Below are positions 16,588 through 25,242 of a stretch of 64,000 nt of DNA, piece after piece (position 1 is the first letter of the stretch; each line of letters opens with the position of its first letter). The position numbers were made by a program, and so were the translations under genes. A model generated the notes under the pieces. That model was not told the DNA's origin. It saw only the letters and a list, made by a program, of their open reading frames with translations, and did no database searches. The DNA comes from an uncultured Hungatella sp. (GTDB taxonomy: Bacteria > Bacillota > Clostridia > Lachnospirales > Lachnospiraceae): positions 87,218 to 151,217 of the forward strand of contig CAMUJH010000003.1 of assembly GCA_947089145.1 (NCBI GenBank), written 5' to 3'.

Positions 16588-19500
16588 ATGAGATCACTGA
16601 AAAGAGGGGCAATAGTATTGCTGACAGTTTTATTCTTGCTGCCGGCACAGTCATTTATCGTAACAAACGCAGCGCTGGCTGATGCAGCCCAGGAAAATCC
16701 TCTCTTGCAGGCAGAAACAAAAGAGATACCAGAGACAGAAAAGGAGGAGGGCATAGACAAAGAAAACGCAGACAAGAAGACTGATGAAGACTCTTCAGAG
16801 GGCGGGGAGGAAGAAACAGAGGAGGGCAGTGACGCTTCCAATGAAACGCTCATGGGAGGGGAAACAGGCATTACTCAAGAGACAGACAGCTCTGAAGACA
16901 GTAAAGAAACAGTTATGGAAGAAACAGAGGGCAGCAGTGATGCATCAGATAAGGTGACTTTGGTGGAAAGTGCAGAACACCAAGATGGAGAGACTTCTGA
17001 GGAGGGCAGTGACGCTTCCAAAGAGGAGTCATTGGAGGAGACAGCAGAAGCCGAAAAGGTGAAAACTTCTGAGGATAGCGCAGAAATTACAAAGGAAGAG
17101 GAGACAGAAGGCTATGCGGCGGAAGAAACCGGTGAAGATCCTCCCATAGAAAAAGGTGTTACTGACAAGATTGAAAGCGCTGAAGAAAACACTCTCGGGA
17201 CAATAGAGACTGCTGCTGACAACGAAGTTATGTGGGAGACAGAGACTGAACCTGAAATACCGGAATTTGATGAGATTGGATTCAATACAGGCAGTCATGT
17301 TTTCAGGGTGGTAAGCCGGAGCGCAGGAGAAAAAGGCATAGGGGATGATGTTTTCTCGGATGACGGCAGTTACACCATCAATATTCCAGAGCCTAACCCA
17401 TTTTTTCCATACGAAGTGCAGTTTGTCTATAATGGAAAAACTGAGAACAGATGGTTTCTGACCCCGGATGACAGCGTGGATATTCATGGACATATATTTT
17501 ACGTTTCTGCTTACTTTGACAGCACTGCAATAACACAGATGAGCCTTAATGTGGCTGGGGATACGGTGCCAGTGTATCCGAAAAAAAAGACGTTTACAGA
17601 TGATGGCGGAGACGCTATGGAATTGTCTCTTCTGCCGCTGGAAGAAAGGGAACTGGAAGTCGATCTGACGGGGTTTACTCCGGTGGAACTGACAAGGGTG
17701 GAAGTGGGATCTGTTTTTAAAGGAGATCATGCTTTAAAAGACGGAGATATGGTGATGCTGGCTTATGGGAACAGCGAGTATTATAAAGTCAGTCCGAATA
17801 AAGGCATTATAGATTTGAGCCGGCATACATTTGATTGTCAAAAAACTAAGTGGCAAATAGTAGTTGGCGATGATGACCAGCTGGCTGATCAAAATATTCG
17901 CTATACCTTAACAGTGAAGGTAACAGAATCCCGAAATTGGCTGATACCTACAGTTTATATGTTGGACAGTCAGGGAAAATGGAAGCAGGATGTGACTTTT
18001 CCTGAAAATACTTATTATATGGATGCTTTTTCGGATGGCCGGAAGCTGTATATTCAGCATGCTTCTGACCTGCGGATGTATGAGTTATATATAAGTCTGG
18101 AAATTAATAAGTCAGTTTTTGACAGCCATCATTATGATCATATAAAAGTATACGCTGGGAGATATACAGATCCAAAAGAGGCTGTGGCAAAAGGGGAAGA
18201 TATCACAAACAAGATTTTCATAAATAAAACGGAAGGACAGAATGGAGGATATGCGCCAGAGAACATAGGCTTTACAGCCCATTATTGGATCACTATGATA
18301 TCTTATAATTCAGAAGGGGAGGTAACGGGATGTCTGCCGGTTATTATTCAGAACCGTCGAAACATAACCCTTTCTATTAATGGGATGTATGCTGCCCCTG
18401 GCATTCAAAGCCCAAATGTTTCGAGCCAGTACCATTCCCTTGAGATAGCTGATAACGAGGAGGAAGAAGACAATTATGATTCCTGGGATTATAAAACCAG
18501 AGTTTATACGTTAGATCCCGGATATTCGGCTAGGGGAACATACTATCTGACATTAGATTATAAAATAGGAAATGTTTCAGAACCATCGTCAATAACCGCC
18601 GCTTATGCTGGAAAATATTATACTATCAAAGAGGCCCGGCAGGCAGGCGCTCAGGACATTAAAGATCTGTTATTTGATCAGACTCAGGGATACGGGGCGG
18701 ATTACAGTCAGGGAGTATACTTTACTGTTTTTGTAGGGGAAGATCCTGTATCTGGTCAGACAGGGCAGCGGCGTCAGGTTTATAAACTGGGTTTCAGGAC
18801 TGAGGAATATACTCCAGACTTCAGCGATAGCTCCATTGTAAAATTTACTGGCCTTAAAAACAGCGCTGGAGAAAATGTTACACATTGCATTATCGACATG
18901 AATGAGGATTCTTATGGTGAAAATAATTATCTGACAATTTTAGTAAATAAGAATACAGATTTAAAATTAGCGCCTGAGTTTCAGATTATGCAGCATGGTG
19001 TAAAATTATATGCTTCTGGGGGCACTGCCCAGGAGATCAGCGGAAAGAGCATTCATGATTTTTCAAAAGGTGCTGTGGAATATACAGCTGTAGCAGAAAA
19101 CGGTGACAATTCAAAAAATTACTGGATTCAGGTGGTGAGGGCGGCTGACGGAAAAGGAGAACTTTACATAAACAGCCTGGAGGACGTCCATGCAAAAACC
19201 AGGCGCAATAAAGATGAGAATACTGGCGTAACCGTAATATCTTCTACCCGTGAGATGTTCTTAGATGAGCGGCATGACTATGAGCATAACATTTTAATCG
19301 CCAATGTGGGGACAGAGCCTATTCCTGATTTAAAGGCAGAACTTGTGTCAAAGGAAGTGGAACTGGATTCTTACTGGACGCTGAATGGAGATTATGGCCT
19401 GGCAGGCTTTAACCACATGTCTGACACTATAAACAAGACAACCCATTACGGCTCATTGAAAAATCTGGCCAAACTCCGTCTCGTACCGAAAAAGGGAACA

Positions 19501-20886
19501 GATGACGGCAGAGACATTTCAGGAACCCTCACCATTAAATCAGGGGAACAGATTTTGATGGTGCTGACGCTGACAGGCGTGGTTGGCGACCCTGGCATTA
19601 CTACCACGGAAATACCGACAGCAGTTAAATATGTTCCCTATGGTACCATGATCCAAAATAATAATAAATATACATGGAATAAAGTGAGATATGAACTTGC
19701 AGGCGGTGAACTGCCGGATGGAATGTCTTTGAAATCAAACGGCGAATTATATGGCATTCCAAAACAAAACGGCGAATTTAAGTTTACTGTCTCAATGACT
19801 AACAGCTATGGAAGCATGCCTTCCCGAGAAAAGGAACTGACACTTACAGTTCAGGACAACGGCAATCTGAATGTTTACAACGCATCCGACGCGGGATACG
19901 AACTTATGGAACCTATAGGAACCGAAAAGGGAGCTGGTACCCGGGATTATGTACTGGAAAACGCTTCTGATCAAAAATTTGTTTCAGCCGGCCAGTTTGG
20001 GGAATTTATAGACTTATGGCTTAACGGCGAGAAACTGATTGAGGGAGAGGACTATACTAAGGAAAGCGGCAGTACAAGGATCACAGTGAGAAGGCAGACT
20101 TTTGTGAAGAAGGCTAAAAGAGGGACAAATACTCTTTCAGCTGAATTTCGGGTACAGGGTGATCGGACAAAAGAACTGAAACGTACGGCGCAGAACTTCC
20201 GCATGGAAGCGCCAAAGCCTGACAACAATGCAGCTGCCGGCAGCCATACCACAGCCACAGGCAGCAAAGGCAGTTCCGGCGGTGCGTCCGGTTCTTCGGT
20301 TTCTTTAATAAGGTATGATTCCAAAAAAGGATATGTACATGCCCACACAGGAATCATTACGGGAAAGGATACCAGATATTCAAAATGGGAGCAGGATGAA
20401 AAGGGCTGGAAGCTTGAGTATGCTGATAAAACTGCAGCATGCGGCCACAGCATTACATTAGAAGGAGGAGACACTGCAGAGCAAATTCTTTGGGAAAAAA
20501 TAAATGGTTCTTGGTATGCATTTGGTGTTGATGGATACCTGAAAAACGGCTGGGTCTTTGATTATCAATTAAATGGCTGGTACAATGTATCAGCTGATAA
20601 TGGAATGCGCAGCAGCTGGTATGTGGACCCGCAGGATCAGAACACCTATTATTTAGAACCACTGGCTGGAAGAATGGTAACCGGCTGGAAAGCCATTGAC
20701 AGCAAATGGTACTATTTTAACACGATAGCTCATACTCCTACATGGCAACTGAATAAAGACACAGGGGACTGGAATTATAATACAAAAAGTGAATTAAAAC
20801 CATTTGGGGCTATGTATAAAGGTGAAAAAACACCAGACGATTATTATGTAAATGAAAACGGGGAATGGGACGGAAAAGAAAGATAG
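16588..20886 (+). CDS. Large secreted cell-wall-binding surface protein
   Basis: The 1432-residue protein has a signal peptide (basic MRSLKRG, then a hydrophobic core, residues 1-32). An acidic Glu/Ser/Thr-rich stretch follows (about 35-225) in which EEGSDAS recurs. A long beta-rich middle holds modules with A-G-[RK]-Y-[YT] motifs. An Ig-like putative domain of the He_PIG type lies near 1010-1090 (LPDGMSLKSNGELYGIP). A Gly/Ser/Ala linker (about 1211-1240) leads to C-terminal choline/glucan-binding-type repeats from about 1300 (GSWYAFGVDGYLKNGW, WKAIDSKWYYFN) that should hold it to the wall. AAAAAGGAAGG precedes the ATG. It lies 119 bp after the T7SS genes; it has a Sec signal, so it is not itself a T7SS substrate. 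A strong terminator follows. Confidence 0.85.
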   Translation: MRSLKRGAIVLLTVLFLLPAQSFIVTNAALADAAQENPLLQAETKEIPETEKEEGIDKENADKKTDEDSSEGGEEETEEGSDASNETLMGGETGITQETDSSEDSKETVMEETEGSSDASDKVTLVESAEHQDGETSEEGSDASKEESLEETAEAEKVKTSEDSAEITKEEETEGYAAEETGEDPPIEKGVTDKIESAEENTLGTIETAADNEVMWETETEPEIPEFDEIGFNTGSHVFRVVSRSAGEKGIGDDVFSDDGSYTINIPEPNPFFPYEVQFVYNGKTENRWFLTPDDSVDIHGHIFYVSAYFDSTAITQMSLNVAGDTVPVYPKKKTFTDDGGDAMELSLLPLEERELEVDLTGFTPVELTRVEVGSVFKGDHALKDGDMVMLAYGNSEYYKVSPNKGIIDLSRHTFDCQKTKWQIVVGDDDQLADQNIRYTLTVKVTESRNWLIPTVYMLDSQGKWKQDVTFPENTYYMDAFSDGRKLYIQHASDLRMYELYISLEINKSVFDSHHYDHIKVYAGRYTDPKEAVAKGEDITNKIFINKTEGQNGGYAPENIGFTAHYWITMISYNSEGEVTGCLPVIIQNRRNITLSINGMYAAPGIQSPNVSSQYHSLEIADNEEEEDNYDSWDYKTRVYTLDPGYSARGTYYLTLDYKIGNVSEPSSITAAYAGKYYTIKEARQAGAQDIKDLLFDQTQGYGADYSQGVYFTVFVGEDPVSGQTGQRRQVYKLGFRTEEYTPDFSDSSIVKFTGLKNSAGENVTHCIIDMNEDSYGENNYLTILVNKNTDLKLAPEFQIMQHGVKLYASGGTAQEISGKSIHDFSKGAVEYTAVAENGDNSKNYWIQVVRAADGKGELYINSLEDVHAKTRRNKDENTGVTVISSTREMFLDERHDYEHNILIANVGTEPIPDLKAELVSKEVELDSYWTLNGDYGLAGFNHMSDTINKTTHYGSLKNLAKLRLVPKKGTDDGRDISGTLTIKSGEQILMVLTLTGVVGDPGITTTEIPTAVKYVPYGTMIQNNNKYTWNKVRYELAGGELPDGMSLKSNGELYGIPKQNGEFKFTVSMTNSYGSMPSREKELTLTVQDNGNLNVYNASDAGYELMEPIGTEKGAGTRDYVLENASDQKFVSAGQFGEFIDLWLNGEKLIEGEDYTKESGSTRITVRRQTFVKKAKRGTNTLSAEFRVQGDRTKELKRTAQNFRMEAPKPDNNAAAGSHTTATGSKGSSGGASGSSVSLIRYDSKKGYVHAHTGIITGKDTRYSKWEQDEKGWKLEYADKTAACGHSITLEGGDTAEQILWEKINGSWYAFGVDGYLKNGWVFDYQLNGWYNVSADNGMRSSWYVDPQDQNTYYLEPLAGRMVTGWKAIDSKWYYFNTIAHTPTWQLNKDTGDWNYNTKSELKPFGAMYKGEKTPDDYYVNENGEWDGKER

Positions 20887-20905
20887 GACTGGAAGCAGTG
20901 AAAGG

Positions 20906-20934
20906 AAAAAGGTGTAAAATCTTTACACCTTTTT
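20906..20934. terminator. Bidirectional intrinsic terminator
   Basis: AAAAAGGTGTAAA (20906-20918) pairs perfectly with TTTACACCTTTTT (20922-20934) around a 3-base loop. The A/T ends give a T-run in both directions, serving the surface protein gene and the convergent XRE gene. Confidence 0.9.
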
Positions 20935-20939
20935 TCCCA

Positions 20940-21251
20940 TTAAATATCAATCATTTTTTCTATCATTAAAAGGGCATAATCCCTCTTTTTCTCATCCAGC
21001 AGCGCCCAGGATTGAAGAAGCTTTTTTTGCTGTTCTGTCAAATCCGGATATTCGCCGGAATCTGAGAAAAACTGCGCTAGCGAAATTCCAAATGCATCGC
21101 AGATGCGCTGGATGGTTTCTAAGGACAGAGTGGACTGCTGCCTGGCCATTTTGGAAAAGGCAGACTGGGAAATACCGGTAATCTGGGAAAGGCGGTATTT
21201 GCTTATGTTATGCTTTTTACACAGTTCATCAATCCGATCCATAATATTCAT
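20940..21251 (-). CDS. XRE-family transcriptional regulator
   Basis: The 103-residue protein has an N-terminal helix-turn-helix (residues about 6-60): KYRLSQITGISQSAFSKMAR followed by STLSLETIQRICDAFGISLAQFF. This is the usual Cro/C1 layout, often acting on its own promoter. A C-terminal helical tail (EQQKKLLQSWALLDEKKRDY) is likely for dimerisation. CGGAG lies 7 bases before the start. It converges on the surface protein gene and stands alone, so its target is unknown; it could control its neighbour or itself. Confidence 0.9.
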   Translation of the reverse strand: MNIMDRIDELCKKHNISKYRLSQITGISQSAFSKMARQQSTLSLETIQRICDAFGISLAQFFSDSGEYPDLTEQQKKLLQSWALLDEKKRDYALLMIEKMIDI

Positions 21252-21466
21252 CTGATAACTCCGTTTCTGTGGGTAATGATTGTAACCTTGAAAAGTGCCT
21301 TGCTGTATAAGGATTATTGTAGATGGAAAGACGATTGGATGTTACCTGTCAATTCGGGAAGCAAAATGATTTCCATATTAGAATGTAAGAAAATACGTTT
21401 TTTTATACGCAAAGCCTGAAATATCTGGAAAAATAGGAGATTTTATAATTTCCATAGAGAAACTGG

Positions 21467-21495
21467 TTTACTTTTTTTCGTGAGAATGTTATAAT
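21467..21495 (+). promoter_or_regulatory. Sigma-A promoter for the Wzz-like gene
   Basis: TTTACT (21467-21472), a 17-bp spacer and a perfect TATAAT (21490-21495) with an upstream TG (extended -10). Transcription should begin about 20 bases before the ATG at 21522. Confidence 0.8.
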
Positions 21496-21521
21496 CTCTC
21501 AAGACAAAGGAGAGGATTAAT

Positions 21522-22925
21522 ATGGATAACAGCAACAGCTATGAGCGGGAAATTGATTTAAAGGATTTGATGTTTGCAGTTTTGCACCGATGGCGGCTGC
21601 TTTTGGCGGCCGGAGTTGCCATGGCTCTTGTACTGGGCGGGTATAAGGGCGCTTTTTCAGCTTACAAGGGGTATGACAGCGAGGCTGACCAAAAGTATGA
21701 AAAAGAGCTGGAACTTTACGAACAGAAGCTGGAAAACAGCCGGAAGGAAATCAACAACTTAACGGAAGACATCGAGAAGCAGCAGGAGTATCTGGACAAG
21801 TCTGTGTACGTGAATATGAGTCCCTACAATATATGGGAGGCAAAGGCGTCATTTTTCGTGGAGACGGATTATGAGATTATGCCTGGCATGACGTACCAGA
21901 ATAAAGATTATACCGCCACAGTGCTCCAGTCCTACGAGGCCGCCCTCAATGACGTGGAGTTTATGGAAAGGCTGGCGGAGAAGACAGGGACAGAGGTCCG
22001 CTATTTAAAAGAGCTTATGAGCATCAGCATCGGACGAAGCGATGAGGGATACAACAATTTGCTGAACATACAGGTGAGACACGGGGAAGAGGAGAAAGCC
22101 AGGGAACTGGTAGAGACGCTGGCAGATGAAATATTCCGGTCCACCAGCAGGATCTCCTCCAAGATTAAGAAACATACGGTTACTCAGGTCAGCATGAGCC
22201 TGGGCACCGTGGTGGATCTTAATCTGGCTGACAGGCAGAGGAACGAGCGGACTCAGCTGGAGAATCTTACAAACAGCTTGTCAGACAAACAGGACAGCCT
22301 GGAGGAGCAGGAAAAAGAAAAGCCGGAGATGGCGGAATCCAGAAGCACTTTGATGATAAAAGGCGGAATTAAGTACAGCCTTATAGGCGGCGTGCTGGGA
22401 ATTTTTGCCGCGGCCTTCTGCATCTGCATAGGTTTTGTCATGAGTGATAAAGTGTCTTCCGCCAAGGAACTGAAATATCGTTTTCAGATTCGCATCCTTG
22501 GGGCCATGCCTCTTGGCGCTGACAAGAAGAGTTCCGGGACAAAGAAGCTGAATCCTATTGACGCATGGCTGAACAGGCTGGAGGGCCGGGCCGGTAATAA
22601 AGATGTCAGCCGGGAATATGACCTGGCAGCTGTTAATATCCTTAATTATGTGGAGGGAAGCGGTTCCATTTTTGTATCAGGAGGGGCTTCGGAGGACAAG
22701 ATCAAGGATGCGGCAAAACATTTGGCTGAACGGCTGAACGGCATAGAGGTGATTTCCGGCAAGGATTTCCTTTCTGATCCGGAAAGCCTGAAACAGCTGG
22801 CTGAATGCCAAAGCGTGGTCCTGGTGGAACAGTGCGGAAAATCTACCTATGGGAATACGCAGCAGGAGATTGAAAAAATTACAGAGTTACATAAAAAACT
22901 GGCAGGATGCATTATATTCGAATAG
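21522..22925 (+). CDS. Wzz/CapA-like chain-length protein fused to a P-loop-less BY-kinase-like domain
   Basis: The 467-residue protein has two membrane segments, about 28-48 and 285-310, flanking an extracytoplasmic coiled-coil stretch (about 60-90 and 245-275). This is the Wzz / capsular polysaccharide co-polymerase plan. The cytosolic C-terminal part (about 320-467) has the layout of a bacterial tyrosine-kinase domain: GSIFVSGGASEDKIKDAAKHL in the Walker A place, then SVVLVEQCGKSTY near the Walker B/A' place. It lacks a GxxGxGKT motif, so ATP binding is doubtful. No glycosyltransferase lies nearby, which is odd for a capsule gene. AAAGGAGAGG is the ribosome site. Confidence 0.8.
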   Translation: MDNSNSYEREIDLKDLMFAVLHRWRLLLAAGVAMALVLGGYKGAFSAYKGYDSEADQKYEKELELYEQKLENSRKEINNLTEDIEKQQEYLDKSVYVNMSPYNIWEAKASFFVETDYEIMPGMTYQNKDYTATVLQSYEAALNDVEFMERLAEKTGTEVRYLKELMSISIGRSDEGYNNLLNIQVRHGEEEKARELVETLADEIFRSTSRISSKIKKHTVTQVSMSLGTVVDLNLADRQRNERTQLENLTNSLSDKQDSLEEQEKEKPEMAESRSTLMIKGGIKYSLIGGVLGIFAAAFCICIGFVMSDKVSSAKELKYRFQIRILGAMPLGADKKSSGTKKLNPIDAWLNRLEGRAGNKDVSREYDLAAVNILNYVEGSGSIFVSGGASEDKIKDAAKHLAERLNGIEVISGKDFLSDPESLKQLAECQSVVLVEQCGKSTYGNTQQEIEKITELHKKLAGCIIFE

Positions 22926-22931
22926 AGGAGG

Positions 22932-22969
22932 CTGCTGCACGGAAGACTTTACAGGCTTCGGTGCGGCAG
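22932..22969 (+). terminator. Probable terminator hairpin after the Wzz-like gene
   Basis: CTGCTGCACGGAAG (22932-22945) pairs with CTTCGGTGCGGCAG (22956-22969) with two mismatches or wobbles. It is followed by a moderately T-rich stretch (TCCCTTATATTTCT). Confidence 0.55.
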
Positions 22970-23055
22970 TCCCTTATATTTCTAAAGGTTTTTGGACGGG
23001 AGTGGAGCATCAGAAACCTTGGCTGCCGGCATGATAGTATGGAGACAGATCTGTT

Positions 23056-23841
23056 ATGGAAGAAATATGCAAATATCCCCGGACCCGCCATCTGGAGGGT
23101 TCCAGGAAACAGGCAGGGGATGAGGACTTAAATGATGTAAAATTTTCGGATATCAGGGGAAACTATCTGGTGCTGGAGGAAAAGATAGACGGAGCCAACT
23201 GCGGAATCAGCTTTGGCAGGGACGGGCAGATGTACCTGCAGAGCAGAGGACATTTTCTAAACGGAGGGTTCGGGGAACGGCAGTTTGATCTTTTTAAACG
23301 GTGGGCAAGCGTCTTCAAAGAGCCGCTTATGCATGTGCTTGGGGATCGGTATGTCATGTATGGGGAGTGGATGTATGCCAAACATACGGTATTTTATGAT
23401 CGTTTGCCTCACTATTTTATGGAATTTGATATTTTTGATAAGCAGGAAAAGCGGTTCTTTTCCACGGCAAAGCGGAGAGAGATTCTGCAGGGAGCTGATT
23501 TTGTACATTCGGTTCTGGTGCTGGATGAAGGGCGCTATGGCAGCGGAGAGGAGATTGCAAGGCACATAGGGCCAAGCCACTTTATATCGGATCATGCCCG
23601 GGAAAGTCTGGAGGAGCAGTGCAGGAAGGGAAAAGCGCAGCTGGAACAGACAATTCTTCAGACAGATCTCAGCGGCATGATGGAGGGGATCTACATCAAG
23701 GCAGAGGAAGGAGACTACGTTGTAGATCGGCTGAAATATGTGCGCCCCACATTTTTAAATGCGATTCTTGACTCAGAAAGCCACTGGGCCAGCCGCCCTC
23801 TTGTAGCCAATAAGCTGGCGGACGGGGCGAAGCTGTTTTAA
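23056..23841 (+). CDS. RNA ligase family protein (RNA repair)
   Basis: The 261-residue protein has the nucleotidyltransferase motifs of ATP-dependent RNA ligases. These are motif I EEKIDGAN (nucleotidyl-lysine K43), motif III-like MYGEWMYAKHTV with FMEFDIFD after it, motif IV MEGIYIKAE and motif V DRLKYVRPTF. The size suits a compact ligase with almost no C-terminal extension. It should seal 5'-phosphate/3'-OH RNA ends via an AMP intermediate. The next gene, 34 bp on, encodes an HD-polynucleotide kinase that could heal ends for it. Both are likely cotranscribed. The substrate (for example a nuclease-cut tRNA) is unknown. Confidence 0.88.
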   Translation: MEEICKYPRTRHLEGSRKQAGDEDLNDVKFSDIRGNYLVLEEKIDGANCGISFGRDGQMYLQSRGHFLNGGFGERQFDLFKRWASVFKEPLMHVLGDRYVMYGEWMYAKHTVFYDRLPHYFMEFDIFDKQEKRFFSTAKRREILQGADFVHSVLVLDEGRYGSGEEIARHIGPSHFISDHARESLEEQCRKGKAQLEQTILQTDLSGMMEGIYIKAEEGDYVVDRLKYVRPTFLNAILDSESHWASRPLVANKLADGAKLF

Positions 23842-23875
23842 GGCATAGGAGCCGGGGCAGAAAGGGAGGGAAACC

Positions 23876-25030
23876 ATGTCAGATATTTTATCTGAAATCC
23901 GGCAGTGCGGTTTTGATCTGAACCGGCTGAAACGCCGCTATCCGGAACTGGAGATACTTGAGGGGGTCAGACAGAATCCTCAGTATCACGGGGAGGGGGA
24001 TGTGTACAGCCATACCAGGATGGTTTGCCGGGAGATATTAAATTTGGAGCAGTGGAGCAGGCTTGCCGAGAAGGAACAGGAGATGCTGTTTCTGGCAGGA
24101 GCCTTTCATGATATCGGAAAGCCGGCGTGCACCAGGCTGAAAGGCGGGGCGTGGACTTCGCCGAAGCATACCGTAGCCGGAGAAAAGGTGTTCCGCGCCA
24201 TGGCTTACCGGCAGCAGGAACGGTTCGGGCTTACATGGGAGGACAGGGAGCTGGCGGCAAAGCTTATCCGGTATCATGGGATTCCGGTGTGGTTTTGGAA
24301 AAAGGCAAGACCGGAGTTTGACATGATAAAGGCCGCAGAGAGCGTGCCTATCAATCTTTTGTATCTTCTTTCCCAGGCAGACGCCAGAGGGCGTATATGC
24401 AGAGAGCCGGAGAGCCTGGAGGAACACATAGCTCTGTTTCTGGATTACGGGCAGGAGCTGGGGATCTTAAAAGGACCATACCCTTTTGCAAATAATTACA
24501 CAAAATATCAGTATTTTCACAGGGACTCTTTGTGGCATGGCAGTGAACTGTATGATGACACGGAATTTGATGTGTGGCTTATGTCCGGCCTTCCTCTGGC
24601 AGGGAAGGATACGTGGATTCGGAATCATGGAGAGGGGCGGCCGGTGATTTCCCTGGATGATATCAGGCAGGAGTATGGGATTGGGCCAGGGGAGAAATCT
24701 TCTGAAGTTGCGGCAGCAGCCGCCGAGAGGGCAAAAATATTTCTCCGAAGAAAGGAACCGTTTATTTGGAATGCCACCAATATTATCCAGGAGACAAGAC
24801 AGAAGCTGTGCGGCCTGTTTTCGGCTTATGGGGCCAGGGTTCATGTAGTATATCTGGAAGTCCCGTATCGGGAACTTCTGCGGAGAAATGAGAAGAGGGA
24901 TCGGTATATCCCGGTTAAGGTGCTGGAGAAAATGATCGATAAGCTGGAGGTTCCGGCACCGTGGGAAGGGTATACGTGGAAATTGATTGAAGAAGACTGC
25001 GCCGGGAAAAAGCGGAATTCACTTACTTAA
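23876..25030 (+). CDS. HD-domain plus polynucleotide kinase-like protein (HD-Pnk type)
   Basis: The 384-residue protein has an N-terminal HD phosphohydrolase domain (VYSHTRMV, then AFHDIGKPAC near 82-91, KHTVAGEK and LIRYHG). Its C-terminal P-loop kinase domain has MSGLPLAGKDTW near 234-245, ISLDDIRQEYG and RRNEKRDRYIP as the lid. This is the order seen in HD-Pnk RNA-end-healing enzymes, where HD may remove 2',3'-cyclic or 3' phosphates and Pnk phosphorylates 5'-OH ends. Placement right after an RNA ligase makes a complete heal-and-seal pair. A GGGAGGGA site precedes the ATG. Confidence 0.88.
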   Translation: MSDILSEIRQCGFDLNRLKRRYPELEILEGVRQNPQYHGEGDVYSHTRMVCREILNLEQWSRLAEKEQEMLFLAGAFHDIGKPACTRLKGGAWTSPKHTVAGEKVFRAMAYRQQERFGLTWEDRELAAKLIRYHGIPVWFWKKARPEFDMIKAAESVPINLLYLLSQADARGRICREPESLEEHIALFLDYGQELGILKGPYPFANNYTKYQYFHRDSLWHGSELYDDTEFDVWLMSGLPLAGKDTWIRNHGEGRPVISLDDIRQEYGIGPGEKSSEVAAAAAERAKIFLRRKEPFIWNATNIIQETRQKLCGLFSAYGARVHVVYLEVPYRELLRRNEKRDRYIPVKVLEKMIDKLEVPAPWEGYTWKLIEEDCAGKKRNSLT

Positions 25031-25053
25031 AGTGAGTTACCGCGCCTGGCGGC

Positions 25054-25106
25054 ATAATCCTGTAGGATTTCAGGCTTTTGTAAGCCGAAAATTTCTACAG
25101 GATTAT
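25054..25106. repeat. Nested inverted repeat (terminator or cruciform)
   Basis: ATAATCCTGTAG (25054-25065) is perfectly complementary to CTACAGGATTAT (25095-25106). Inside, GGCTT and AAGCC form a smaller hairpin. It follows the HD-Pnk gene and lies next to dispersed repeat copy A. It could end transcription from both sides, though no long T-run is present. Confidence 0.6.
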
Positions 25107-25114
25107 TTACTTTA

Positions 25115-25215
25115 AAAATCCCGCCGCCGATTAGGCGGCATGCATTCAGGGATGCCAAATGCGCCAGCCGGACTTTCATGCGCGGCGGTGCGTCCCCGGC
25201 CGGGCGCATGGAGGC
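25115..25215 (+). repeat. Dispersed structured repeat, copy A
   Basis: A ~100-bp element with a CCGCCGATTAGGCGG hairpin, a GGCAT...ATGCC hairpin, GGACTTTCATG and a final GTGCGTCCC...GGGCGCAT hairpin. Three more copies lie at 27028, 46305 and (inverted) 48399. It is flanked by TTACTTTAAAAATCCCGCC (25107) and TTACTTTAAGATCCCGCC (25216). It lies between two convergent genes. Confidence 0.85.
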
Positions 25216-25242
25216 TTACTTTAAGATCCCGCCTGCCTGCAC

